NCBI GenBank assembly: GCA_948470475.1
Contig: OX419339.1
Span: forward strand, 20,856,282-20,920,281
Length of the DNA: 64,000 nucleotides
Reading direction: 5' to 3'
From: Galaxea fascicularis
Lineage: Eukaryota > Cnidaria > Anthozoa > Scleractinia > Euphylliidae
Within the stretch, counting starts at the first letter, position 1. The number at the start of each line of letters is the position of its first letter. The notes beneath the pieces are model-generated. The model saw nothing but the letters and a program-made list of their open reading frames with translations, had not been told where the DNA came from and did not search any database. Both the position numbers and the translations under genes were made by a program. This document shows, one piece after another, positions 20,489 to 31,988 of the stretch.

Positions 20489-21151
20489 GTCAGTTTAAAG
20501 GAATTTTATGCTATGGAGGTTTGCTTCTTTTATTTTGTTTCATTTCTGGCTTACAGTGCAGTGAAATGACACGACGAATGTGTTAAATTAATGTGCTATG
20601 TGGAAAGTTTTTAAAACATTCATTTGCATGATATCTCTTGACGTAAAAGTTTATACGGTACAATTAGGAGTACTTATTTTGGGCAAACAGTCTTTTAATC
20701 ATTTGTTGTTACTTGCCGTGTTTTGGTAGCAGATGCATTTCTTGTTAAAGCTCGCATATGAAATGCATATCAAGGTGTTGGTAAATAATGAATTCATGTT
20801 TCCCTTTCATATGTGTTGCTGGTCACTTTACATTCAACAGACCCACCATCTGGTGTTTCCGGAAGTGAACCACAACTGGATTCTCAAGAACGTAAAGTCA
20901 CGTTTTTTTTTTTATTCTATATACCTTTTGGTGATTGCATTTGCATTTAAGATTTCTTCAGTTGTCTTGTTTATAAGGAATGCCTTGGTTAGCTTTCCAT
21001 TGCTGGTTCACATTTCCTCCTGCAGGTCAATTCATAATATATTACACCCAAACTCAATGCATATTTATACAGTGAGCGCTCCTAGGATAACTGAAACAAT
21101 TTACTGTTATTCGTTTATTTCATTAAATGTAAAAATTTTTGACATTTCCAG

Positions 21152-21845
21152 GTGAAGGGGACATTCCTGATCCTATGGATGTGTATGTTTAGAGACTAGA
21201 GGATGGGTTGTTGAAGTGGAAGATCCCTTGTTTTCCAGTGATGGAAGTCGAATTCATACGTGCTTGGGTCATCATTAAAGGACAACGACAGAAAATCCTT
21301 TTGTCCAAGAACAGTTTAAGGTTAAAGTGCCCAGTGAACATGCACCATACTTCAGGCATTGCACTATAACCACATGTAGTGAAAATTATTTTGTGAAGTG
21401 GAATCACCAAGAAATTAAAGATACCATTAGTCCTGAACACAATGACCCAGAACAGTTGGACTTAACTCCAATATCTCAACACTCTAATGTAACACATACT
21501 CTGCCTTTCAAAGTTATGGGTGTGGCCTACTTCAAAGAGGCACAGGATCATTTAGAGGCTGCATATGATCATTTGTACATTGCAAAAGAAATTGTTTATA
21601 CCAAGCTGTTTCCAGAGCCTGAGAATGCTCATGACAACAAAGCAATTGCTGTGTCAGTTAAGTATAATGATGACTGGTGTAAAGTTGGTTATATTGCTGC
21701 CAAGCTAACCAAATATCTACATGCAGTGTGGTCTGATGGCTTGGATTTGGAAGTCACTGTAAAGCATATAAAATTTAGGACTAGTTATCTGAAAGTAGGT
21801 TTTTATCACTATCAACCTAACCAGGAAAGGAGAATGGGAGCTTGA
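21152..21845 (+). pseudogene. PCFP block and HIRAN-like domain of element B
   Basis: After acceptor GACATTTCCAG the frame reads DIPDPMDVYV, an in-frame TAG, then EDGLLKWKIPCFPVMEV and KGQRQKIL. After a frameshift near 21300 it continues open to TGA at 21845 with THTLPFKVMGVAYFKEAQ, PEPENAHDNKAIAVSV, WCKVGYIAAKLTKYL and DLEVTVKHIKF. The P-x-N-x-x-D-x-x-A-I-x-V then V-G-Y-I pattern is the signature of HIRAN domains, which bind DNA ends in HLTF-type proteins. A homologous, shorter block is in element A. A HIRAN domain next to a flap-nuclease domain would suit processing of DNA ends, as inference. Confidence 0.7.
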
Positions 21846-22196
21846 AGTGATCAGAGCTGCCAAGAAAGTTCAGTGAATAGCTTCAATGGTTATATTCTAG
21901 AGAGATTCCTATATTAAAGTTGTCGTAATGTAAATAATAGACAGCCATTCTGTACAACCTCCATTTTGTAGAACACCACAAAAATGGTTATTGTTGACAT
22001 GTACATTTAAATAATGTAAGAGTATAAGGACAAAGTTACATACATGTAGCAAAAAAATATTTCAGCTTACTTTAGTTCTTTATTACATGTGTACAGTAAA
22101 ACCCTACAAATTCTAACCACTCTGAAACTTGCATTCACCTAAGGAACACTATTTACAGAAAGTGCTTTCTCTGAGGCAGTGAAGCTCTGTTAGCTA

Positions 22197-24175
22197 CAGT
22201 ACAGCTCACATATATCCGAACCAAAATATACGCATAATTCGCGTCAGCCCAATATGCGCATACGCGTATTCATCTATGAACATACGCGTATGCATATACA
22301 CACATGCGCGTATATACGCATACGCGTATGCCTGATTAGTATGTATGAGCTAACGTATTGTTTCTTCATTTCTTAACAGGTCATTGTTGTTTTCAATGGC
22401 TTGACAGCTTGCCACAGAGCAAGAAATAGTTTTGTTTATTTTGAATACGCGTAATACAGTGTACCCGCGTATGCCTTCAGACTAGTCTTCTTAGCAAAAT
22501 GTTAGCTGAAACTAACATTTCACTCGACAGAAAATTAACTGACTGAATTTAAAAGAGAGAGTATTTTGCCGTTAAATCAAACATTTACCGTTGTTTTTTT
22601 TTGGTTGAGTAGAACCAGGGATTCACGCTTCAACAATCCCATCTTCATGCAGCAAACACAACCGAAAGATAACTTTTCTTTGACGCGAAGTAAAATAACA
22701 AAATGTGAGCGGCGCACCATACAACCTGTAGGAACTTCAATAAACAATTCTTTCGTCGGGGAAAAAGTATTTTACCATTTGAATGAACGGTTTGAGTCAA
22801 ATATAACCTGAGATATCATTTTCTTCGGAACGCTTCAAACATCTCGCAACCGACTCGCCGTCGTATGCCGAATCAAAGAACTTTTCCTCGAAGAAAAAAC
22901 AACTAAATGTGAGCGACGCGCCAGTGAAACTTTGATAAACAATTATTTGGCGAAAGATAAAGCATTTTACCGTTTGAATGAACGGTTTGTGTCAAATATA
23001 ACCGGAAATATCATTTTTTGGACAAGGTCTTCGGAACGCTTCAAACAAGAAACATCTCGCAAGCGACTTGCCGACGCGTGGCTAAACACAGAACTTTTCC
23101 TTGAAGAAAATAGTTACTAAACGTGAGCAGCGCGCCAAAGAAACTTTGATAAACAATTCTATCGTCAGGGGAAGAGTATTTTACCGTTTGTATGAACGGT
23201 TTGAGTCAAATATAACCGGAGATACCTTTTTTTTAACAAGGTCTTCGGAACGCTTCAAACAATAAACATCTCACAAGCAACTTGCCGACGAATGGCTTAA
23301 CACAAAACTTTTCCTTGAAGAAAAAAAATAACTAAACGTGAGCAGCGCGCCATAGAAACTTTGATAAACAATCCTTTGGCCAGGGAAAGAGCATTTTACC
23401 GTTTTAATAAACGATTTGTGTCAAACATAACCGGAGATATCATTTTTTCGGCAAGGTCTTCGGAACGCTTGAGACAATGAACATCTCACAATCGACTTCA
23501 GCCGACGCGTGCCGACACACAGAACATTTCCTTGATGAAAAAAATAACTAAATGTTAGCAGCGGGCCATAGATACTTTGATAAACAATTCTTTGACTAAA
23601 GAAGGATTATTTCACCGTTTAAATGAACGATTTGTGCCGAGCAAAACTGGAGATATCATTTTTTTGACCAGGATCTTCAGAACGCTTAATAGTTCAGACA
23701 ATAAACATTTCGCGAACGACTTGCCGACACGTGCCGAAACACAGATATTTATTTGTGAAAACATAAAGTTCACGTGTTAAAATAGGGCGTTCAAGCGACT
23801 GTTTCAATTTTCTTCTCATGTTTGGTAGTTTAAGATCAATAAGTGTTCATAAACGGTAGTTCGTCGGTGAATTTGCGAAGTTATCGAAAACTAGAAATAT
23901 AATAGCTTTCATTGATCGGCAGGACGTCTTTAACAATATGCAAATTTCGCCTTGAACCTTTTTCATTTCCAGAAATATAATGTCCTTTGTTTGACTAACA
24001 ATGCTTCACATAAAGAAACTTATGGGAATGCATAACAAAGAGGCATATACGCGCGTATATACGCGCATATCTCCGCGTATATACGCGCATTGTGCGCGTA
24101 TTGACATAAGCGTATACGCAAAATACGCTCGTATGATACGCGTATGCGAAGTTCGGATATATGTGAGCTGTACTG
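22197..24175. mobile_element. TA-flanked (Tc1/mariner-type) non-autonomous element with satellite units
   Basis: Perfect 25-bp inverted ends start CAGTACAGCTCACATATATC (22197 and complement ending 24175), each bordered by TA. Subterminal zones (22240-22330, 24040-24150) are long alternating purine-pyrimidine tracts such as TATACGCGTATATACGCG. The centre is a tandem array of about five units of 197-216 bp. No transposase was seen. Confidence 0.8.
22640..23790 (+). repeat. ~210-bp satellite-like tandem array
   Basis: The units are marked by GATAAACAATTCTTT near 22738, 22935, 23147, 23363 and 23578, followed in each by TTTACCGTTTGAATGAACG and CTTCGGAACGCTTCAAACA. Copies differ by small indels and substitutions. 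Confidence 0.85.
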
Positions 24176-24177
24176 TA

Positions 24178-24536
24178 TGAACACTCCAGGGTCCCCTCGT
24201 CTAGACAGAGTCACTCTGTCAAGGCGTTCTACCCCCTCTTTGGGTGGCTCATTGAAGGATGGCAATGGAAAGTTGCGATAACATGTCTGGCTTCCAGTCC
24301 AATAATAAAAAGGCAAATTGGGGTCACTCTTCTTGGAAAACTCGTTCATTATTTTGGGGAATTCAACATAAAATTCTTTTGTGTCAAAAACAACATCATC
24401 TGTGGAGGAAGCCCTTGGGTGTTCAGGGGGCAAATCTCTCTTGCTGTATTCCTCTCTGCATTGCTGGCGTGTTTCCAGATTAGCTACTGAACAAACAACA
24501 ATCTCTCTGGTCAGACCACATATTCCCTTGACTGGC
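24178..24536 (-). pseudogene. Minus-strand unknown ORF exon of element B
   Basis: After acceptor AATTTTGCAG (24537-24538) the minus frame reads GICGLTREIVVCSVANLE, LPPEHPRASSTDDV, FYVEFPKIMNEFSKKSDP, LPFYYWTGSQTCYR, LPSFNEPPKEGVERLD and SRRGDPGVF, then breaks at the inserted satellite element. The LPPEHPRASSTDDV and RRGDPGVF blocks feel like a family I have seen repeatedly in coral genomes, but I cannot name a domain. It runs opposite to the XPG/HIRAN gene, so element B seems to carry two convergent genes. Confidence 0.5.
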
Positions 24537-25790
24537 CTGCAAAATTCAAGAAAAGCATGTATTTTACCAAACATTATGACTTTTTTGGCCATAATGTGAG
24601 ATAGCATCTTGTTTATGTTGCAATGTTTTTAAGGAACCACACATTGGGTTTTGTTCTGTTCTGCAATCAACCAAAAAAAATTCCATTATCCCATAGTCTC
24701 TTCCAGCAACCAACCACCAACAAAGAGCCAGAAAAATCCATGATTTAACCCCACAGCATAAAAGAGAATATGCCATTCTTTATTTAGCAACAAAGCATGC
24801 AGGCAGAGGAATATAGCAAAATCTCGATGACAATTTACATAAGCTTCCATGTATACATGCGCCCAGAGCTAATAAAAGTTCTGTCTTGATACCCATTTAA
24901 TTTAAAAACGCTCAAAGTGATTCTAGATTGTATCCTATGGTGAACTAAACAATGAAACGGATACTAATTGTAATGGTGGTAATTTCGGATCTCACTTCTC
25001 ACTTGGCTTCGAGCTGCTTCAAGTACTATCACATGGGCTGAAAAGGTGACAAGTCTTCAAAATCGGCAAAGTTCAAGTTCAAAATTCAGGCAAAAAGCGA
25101 GGGGCGCCCAGGGGCGCCCTCAAAGTTTTACATTCCTATACCTTTCGTTTATATCTTGTAAAATTTTAAGAACTTTTGGACGGGTAGATTAGGAGAAAGA
25201 GCTCCCTTTTGGTGTAGAGTTTGGCTAATGGCAATCGGTAGCCATGTAGCGATGATTTTAATCGTCTAATTCTGTCATAAATATTGGCCGTTTGATAACA
25301 GAGTTCAGAGAAACTGCGAGAAAAAGACTTTAAATTTTAAAAACCAAACATTTAGCTTAGAAAGCTACTCGACCAGTTAAGAAAAAATGTTTTGCTTACC
25401 TCCAAAAATCGCGGCTTTGCAGGCTATTTCGTCGCCATCTTGAAACGTCACAAAATAATGCTTTGCGATCGTAGCGTCCACACCACCTGAAAACAGGCTG
25501 AATGAAAGGTCAAGCTGATGACGTCAAACGTCGCTTGTCACGCCTTGTTTTACATAGCATTGTCACAAACATTTCTCTTCTTTATATGACTAAGACAGTA
25601 CAACAGTAGAAATAGTGGAAAAATACAACAAAACCAGTTGCTTTGATGGTTAATCTTTGGCAGTTAAGATTAGCTGGAATTTTTCGATTTGACAATTTTC
25701 TAAAAAAATATTGCACTGTCAGCCATTCACTGTAGTGTTTTTAACACCTTGACTGATTTCTCGCCATATAGCCACAGCATTTCAAACAAC

Positions 25791-27243
25791 GTTGAAAACC
25801 CTCAAAAGTTATCATGATAAACATCTACACGTACAGCAAAGCATAACATTTCTCACTACATTAAAAATAACTACAAACTAAACTTTCATAGTTTTGACAG
25901 GGTCTTCTACCATTATCATTGACCATCGTTTTTTGATAAAATCTTAATTATTTTAATTTTACCCTAAAAATTTTTCTAGGAACGCAGTTTCCAATGTCTA
26001 AATAAGCCGCTTCACTAGCAATTATTGAAACATTTTTCCATCCGAAATTTGGACGTTCTGTTTAGCTTCTCTGGCTCTGGAAATAAAAAGTGCAAACAAG
26101 ATCTGATAAAAAGTACGCTAACTGAGCGAAAATTCTTATAAAATGATCACAAAATTACAAATTGCAAATAACTTACGTGACTTATGTGACTCTCAGCACA
26201 TACGAATAAAGGCTGAACATCAAATTTCCCTTACTACTTCCTTAACAACCGATCAATATTCAACATCACTTAATTCAAGTATATCAGAAAATGCTTAACT
26301 AGCATCTATATACAGTCTTTGACTGTCTATTTATTTTTCAAAATTTCAGTCACAGATTGAATATCATAAAAGCTTGGTTTCACAGTTGCTACGTTGTTTA
26401 TTGTACTTTAGAATACCTACACATGAGTTAGCCTGCTTACTTGGCCCTCTAAATATTCATCAATTTACCGGTATATCTATCTTTCCATACTCTTGTAACA
26501 CTTTCATAAAATTTGTTATTTTTTTGTTTAGTTCTTTCATTATAACAATTTTTAACACTGGAATTCCACTATAGTAAACAATTATTATCATACATCAACC
26601 ATGGTATGTCCCTCAGTAAGTGTAAAATACTTCCTTCAAACCAAATAAGAGGAAAGAGTTTTATAAACCCCCTTAACATTCATGTAAAAAAAGTTGCTAA
26701 TGTAAATCTCTTGATATTACTTTTGATTCTAGGTCACAAAGAACAGCAGTGGATAAAGTGTAAGAACTAAATTATGACACAAGTTGTCAATAAAATATTT
26801 CTCTGCTACCTAAACAATTTGATTTTCTTCTCTTTTTATTGTAGATGTTGTGCAGCAACTTCAGCTGAAAAACAACAAAAAAAGTATGTATTTATTAAAA
26901 ACTTTCTAAATTTTACCTCACTTTAAAGATTACGAGGTTGCAGGACGTGTTTGTTCTGATGTTTAAAGTAAAAAATAAATTAGTAATGAACTATGTTGTG
27001 AACAGCCATATTACTCTCCCCTTTTAATGCTTAAAACTGTCACTAGACTTCAATGTTTGTCGAAGATTCTCATGCCCACTTTCCTCTAAAAAAAAAGTCC
27101 ACATCATTATGCAGTCCATGAAACTAGCTTACAAAAACACACTCACAATTCAAACTTCTTTGTACATACTTTATACAACCTATGTTACATTAAACAGCAT
27201 ACACAGAGCATTAGACATATGACCCCATCACATCACCTTTTAC
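25791..27243. other. Mostly non-coding; possible upstream edge of the exon array
   Basis: AT-rich. A possible small exon lies at about 26845-26883 (acceptor TTTTATTGTAG, donor GTATGT), the only hint of coding. No other features were seen. Confidence 0.35.
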
Positions 27244-27282
27244 ACATTCAAGATACTGTCTATGCAATCAGTGATCATTCAT
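27244..27282 (+). pseudogene. Degenerate E1 mini-exon
   Basis: Related to the E1 exons of the array (reads about DTVYAISDHS) but the acceptor AG is lost and the donor is GTAACT. It marks the 5' limit of recognisable array sequence. Confidence 0.5.
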
Positions 27283-27332
27283 GTAACTACCAATTCTCAT
27301 AACAGCATCAAATTCAATAGTAGAAATTTTAT

Positions 27333-28488
27333 GTGACCGAGGCCGCGCGAGTAGAGAGGGTAGCGAGCAACGAAGCCAAGTATGAACTCCGAATATATGT
27401 GAATTTAATAACCAAACAACATAGGCGAATACAAAAGAGCAAAACTATCGCACAAAAAATATGATCGAACAAATAATCAAGCACAAAAGCGACAAAAAGG
27501 CTAAGAAGAAAAGGGCAATAGCGCTGAGGATAAAACGCGCTAAAATTACTAAACTGCGAGTACAAAAATAACAAGCTAGAGAAAAACGAATAACTAAAAC
27601 AACAACCGGAAAACTACGAGAATAAAACTACACGAGTAACGTAAACAGACTAACTGAGCGTAACGTCACGCAGGGAAACTGTGACAATAACACGTGACTA
27701 GTAATATGATCGAGAACTCGCGAAGCAACATGTGCTCGCAGAAGCTACAGAGATGAAACACGCTAGAAACGTTCGTAAAACAGTGATAAAACCAGAACTA
27801 AAACGAAACCTAGTGGAAGACAAGCTCTAATACGAAAGGGAAAACTACTGGAGCGAACCAGGTACAGGAACAACGAGAAAACATGGGGAATAACGCGAAA
27901 CGATTGTAGATATTTCGGAAGCTACGTCCTCGAATGAAAACTAAGGAACGAGCACCGAAGGAAAATACAAAGGGAAAACACTTACCCACTCCGTGCGAGG
28001 GGAGAACTCTAAAAGAACTTGGAAACTAGATGTTCGCTCGACGATGGACTCTAACTTGTGTGTAATAAAGGCGCGTTGGGTGTCTTATGTACCCGTTTAG
28101 CACAATAAACAACGAACTCAAAGAAACTTATGGCTGACATCCTGTTTTCTACGGTACAATTGGTCAACCATGGCTAGGTAAGCCACGAACAGATGAAACG
28201 TTTCCGTTTTCTGTGGATCGATACACCACAAACTGTATACGTGCTCTAGCAGCACAATAAATAAAGAAACAGTAATCCTAGCGGTTTTCCTAAAGCAAAG
28301 CCGGCACATTAAACTGTGATAAATTTAATCAGTTGTCTTCCTGCACATGTGTCATGTGGGAGAAATATGGCAGAGCTTGACAACCACAAAACATAACCGA
28401 AACGAATATTTTCTGTGGGAACCGAGATAAACGGAACCACAAAGTGAAACCGAAAAATTGCTTAACACGTATGTTCGAGCTTGGTTAC
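27333..28488. mobile_element. Insertion in the exon array (~1.16 kb)
   Basis: It splits otherwise continuous array intron sequence (GAAATTTTA ... ACACTGAATACATTTACC). The ends are weakly inverted (GTGACCGAGGC and complement of AGCTTGGTTAC). No convincing coding region. Superfamily and duplication unclear. Confidence 0.5.
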
Positions 28489-28747
28489 ATTTAGCCACGG
28501 CTAAACACTGAATACATTTACCATTAATCCTACTTGCTTCATGACATCTGAAGAGGGGCAAGAAGTTTACTTTCAATGATGACAGTCAGTGAAATGCTTG
28601 TCCAAACAATTTAAAAGCCTACAAAGATACACAGCCACATTAATCTTCCTTTTTTAATGTTTCAAATGCAACTTCAATCTTCGATAAATGGTAAAAAATA
28701 TACATATATATATTTTGTGGGAGAAAAATCAAATAAACTACAAGGTC

Positions 28748-28790
28748 ATCCCTACAAGCCTGTTTCGTGGTTGCCCACTCATCAGGAAAT
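28748..28790 (-). ncRNA. Type I hammerhead ribozyme (minus)
   Basis: Minus strand: CTGATGA core, stem II GTGG-GCAA-CCAC with a tetraloop, GAAA, a 3-bp stem III (ACA/TGT, loop GGCT) and cleavage site GTA. Stem I pairs GGGAT after the cleavage site with ATTTC before the core (two G-U wobbles). All invariant core bases are present. Confidence 0.75.
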
Positions 28791-29056
28791 TTAATGAGAA
28801 TAAACTTTACCATCGCTTATATACAATTTGATTTACATAATATATGCAGCGCGAGATTTTACAGTTTAATTGTTGCGTACAAGGGCTTTGTTTCTGTGGC
28901 GGCAAGAGGACACGAGTTCATTGTGTTTGTTTCGTGTCCTCTTGCCGCCACAGAAACAAAGCCCTTCTACGCAACAATTAAACCGTAAAATCTCGCGCTG
29001 TGTATATTATGTAAATCAAATTGTATATGAGCGATGGTAAAGATTATTCTCATTAA

Positions 29057-29099
29057 ATCCCCTGATGAGTGGGCAACCACGAAACAGGCTTGTAGAGAT
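29057..29099 (+). ncRNA. Type I hammerhead ribozyme (plus)
   Basis: Same layout as the minus copy: CTGATGA at 29062-29068, stem II GTGG-GCAA-CCAC, GAAA at 29081-29084, short stem III, predicted cleavage after A29094. Stem I is ATCCC with GAGAT, one mismatch relative to the GGGAT of the other copy. Confidence 0.75.
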
Positions 29100-29261
29100 G
29101 ACCTTGTAGTTTATTTGATTTTTCTCCCACAACATATACTTCGCTCTACTTCTATGTATTGAGCACTGTTTTACGAAGATCAATTTTACACTTTATATAT
29201 ATATATATAAATACCTTACCAATATTATATCAGCTTCATAACATCAAATGTTATCTTCCAG

Positions 29262-29327
29262 ATGAAAACTAGAACACAACAACAGAGCACAACACAGTTG
29301 ATGAGTTGTGCAGCAACTATTATTCAA
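29262..29327 (+). pseudogene. Degenerate E3-type exon
   Basis: It follows CTTCCAG as other E3 exons do, and is followed by GTCAGTAAACTTCAC where good copies have GTAAGT, but the phase-1 frame hits TAG. A second degenerate copy lies near 31690. Confidence 0.45.
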
Positions 29328-29455
29328 CCAATACCCTTCTCAATAGTCAGTAAACTTCACTGTTTGTTAAACATTCTCATGCCCACTTTTCTCTACAAAA
29401 AGAAAAAGTTCACATCTTTACATAGTCCTACACCCACAATTCACACTTCTTTGTA

Positions 29456-31141
29456 CAGTACAACTCGAAACTATGGGACCATTTGCATGCCGTTAAACCT
29501 CATTTTTAACGAATGTGATTGCTGCGAATTCACCACAGTGAAACAAAACTGCAACCGCGGCAAAGACTAAAGCAACAAAAAGCTGCAGTGAATTCAACGC
29601 AGCAATGCCTCGGTAAAAATACAATAGTAACCAATTACTATTGTCAGAGTATTGTTAAACATTATCTCACCTATTATCCTTTACAAGCCCTTTAACAAAA
29701 GAATTTGTAAAGACTCACCGAATCAAAAACCGAACAACTGCTGACAATTTGTTTCGCAGACTGACGGAAATTTCTTTTTCTGCATTTAGAACACATTCAA
29801 TTTTTTTTGTCACACTACAGGCAATAATCACGGAGCAACAGCAACACACTCCGTTACAGCATATCTAAACTCAACTTTTCAAAACCATCATAAAGAAAAA
29901 TCTTGGCTGTTCGGATGGCAGTACTACTCACAGCCGAACAATTTCTTTCCTTACACTGTTCATATAAAAAGAGAAACAAACCCAATACATAGAGAAGTCC
30001 GTTTTTAGCTAAGTAGTTGAAATATTATGACCTGTCATATCGTGACACGCCGTGACACTTGCCACACTGTCTCATCTGTCTGGTCAAAATAAAGGTTGAG
30101 AACATTTTTATTTGGACTAAATTTAATGGGTCTATCAACGATACTTTAATGCTCTCGTTTACTTAATTCAATAGGGACACAAATCGACCATCAGTTCACC
30201 ACAAACAACCGAAAGCGACCATTGACTTGATTTTGTCTTCAGATATCACAAATTTCCATAACTGCAACACCAATAGCACGTGTAATATGAAACATTCCAT
30301 TAAACTTGAATTGAATTAAAACATTTATGTGATCGCATAACCGAAAATAAAAACAAGGCAGAGCTTTCTAATCTTTAAGTGGCCAGAATTTAAACTACTA
30401 AAGTTTGGCGGCATAAAAACGTTTATGAAAGCGAAGTTTTCAACCATCGCACATTGACTTAGATTGAGAAGTACGCGACACGCCAATGCTATACTTACCA
30501 GTAGATCGGTCGAAAAGCCTGATAACATCATGTACTTGGTGGTACATTGAAAGCTTTTAAATTCACTGGTAAAAACTGGAGTTAAAATTTATTTCACTAA
30601 AGTAATAAGCTGAAAAATAAGGATTTTTATTTTATCTCCTTCATTTCGGCACAGAAAACTGAAAGTCGAGGCTTGAGGTTATTTGAAAACAAATTTAAGT
30701 ATCTTTTGTTCGTGGCGATATCAATCAATCCAGAATGCACTGATTTCAAACTATTTCATTCAGAATATGATCCTGTTTTAAGCTATGCATACTAAAACTC
30801 TTTTTCTGCTACAGTTTTTGATCAATAATCCTGTACATGTATATGTTATTACTGTGATTTTTATTTACCTTCTGAGCGATAAAGCCTCCAATGCAGACTT
30901 CTTACAAACATTTAGATGTGAACTTCATTACACCTAAATTTCACAATTTGCTTAACGAATTTTAAAACAAAACGGAACAATAGCTTATTCAAACTCAACT
31001 GCGTCCTACCTTTCACTGCCACTTAAGTCACCCGAAATAAGCCTAGATGAAACCAAGGTTTTTAGTGCACTTAGATGAGGTTTTCCCGAGGTGAAACTGC
31101 TGCTCAAAACCACGATTCGACCAATGCAAAATCGCGTACTG
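29456..31141. mobile_element. TA-flanked insertion in the exon array (~1.7 kb)
   Basis: It interrupts array sequence between TTCTTTG and TATAAAATTATAC. The ends are CAGTAC...GTACTG bordered by TA, as in the element at 22197-24175, though the inverted match is short. The interior is AT-rich without a convincing ORF. Confidence 0.5.
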
Positions 31142-31247
31142 TATAAAATTATACTTTATAATTATACAACCTCTATTACAATAATCAAACATGTAGCAAA
31201 AATGCAGAGCAAGACATGTGACACTATTATATTTCCTTTTACTACAG

Positions 31248-31438
31248 ACATTGATGACACTGTCTGTGCTGTTGAGGGTCATCCATGTAAGTACCAATTC
31301 TCATAACACCATCACACTCAATACTAGAAATTTTAGCCACAGCTCAATACTAAATTTATTTAACATTAATCCTACTTGATTTGTCACATCTGGGTTCCTT
31401 TGTGCAGACACCAAGGATTGCATAACCAGTGAAACAAA
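31248..31438 (+). CDS. Exon-array unit 1 (E1, degenerate E2)
   Basis: E1 (31248-31286, 39 nt) has acceptor CTACAG and donor GTAAGT and reads DIDDTVCAVEGHP. E2 (from 31408) keeps its acceptor but the donor (ACAG/GT in other units) is lost. The E3 counterpart near 31690 is degenerate. Confidence 0.55.
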
Positions 31439-31988
31439 TTACAATTACTTTCATTGAGATCATAATATTTTTACTGACTGTTATCATTGGAAAAAAACTT
31501 CTTACACCTCTTCAAAAAGTACTTCACACAAATTTCTCCACGCAATTTAAAACCCTACAAAGATAGAAAGCCACATTAATCTCCCATTTTGATGCTTCAC
31601 AATTTCAATCTACGATAAATGGTAAAAATATAGGGAAAATACCTTACTAATACCATATCAGCTTCATAACATCAAATGTTATCTTCCAGATCGAACCTAA
31701 AACACAACAACAAGGCCCAACACAGTTAATGAGTTGTACACCAATTATCATATCAATACCCTTCTCAACTGTCACTAGACTTCACCGTTTGTTGAAGATT
31801 CTCATGCCCACTTTCCTCTACAGAAAAAAAAGTTCCCATCTTTATGCAGTTCATAAAACTTACTCAGAAAGAGACACCCACAATTCAACCTTCCTTATAC
31901 ATACTTATAATTATACAACCCCTATTACATCAAACAGCAAAAGCACAGAGCAAGACAGGTGACCTTGGTACATCTTCTTTTAATACAG

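Larger units (their letters stand above)
19956..25489 (+). mobile_element. Element B: XPG/HIRAN transposon, 9-bp target duplication
   Basis: Inverted ends of about 33 bp start CAGGTGGTGTGGACGCTACG (19956 and complement ending 25489), with one mismatch, continuing to CAAAGCATT. The direct repeat AAAACAGGC flanks it perfectly (19947-19955 and 25490-25498). The plus strand encodes an XPG N-domain in two exons (20118-20488) and a PCFP/HIRAN block (21152-21845). The minus strand carries an exon of another unknown gene (24178-24536). A TA-flanked satellite-bearing element (22197-24175) is inserted inside. Its ends and proteins are related to element A. Confidence 0.85.
19683..25790. mobile_element. 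Fold-back host element disrupted by element B
   Basis: The outer flanks on each side of element B are inverted copies of each other: AAATGCTGTGGGTATATAAC ... GTCAAGGTGTTAACA on the left (about 19696-19745) and TTAACACCTTGACTG ... GCCACAGCATTT on the right (about 25745-25785), with further matches toward 19860. Without element B this would be an element of roughly 0.6 kb. A partial relative is at 6110-6380. Confidence 0.55.
28714..29133. mobile_element. 420-bp palindrome carrying two hammerhead ribozymes
   Basis: Two arms of about 205 bp, each from TTGTGGGAGAAAAATCAAAT inward to GAGGACACGA, are nearly perfect complements around a loop near 28920. It sits in an AT-rich microsatellite within the exon array. 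Each arm holds a full type I hammerhead motif in opposite orientation. Hammerheads are reported in Penelope-like retroelements and retrozymes, so the arms are probably two head-to-head or tail-to-tail copies of such a unit. Confidence 0.8.

Noticed and set aside
20733..21155. 140-codon ORF between the XPG exons and the PCFP block of element B
   Set aside because: It is intronic, low-complexity hydrophobic translation without similarity to element A.
27329..28576. Minus-strand hydrophobic ORFs
   Set aside because: They lie inside an insertion, lack homologous motifs and look like chance frames in A-rich sequence.
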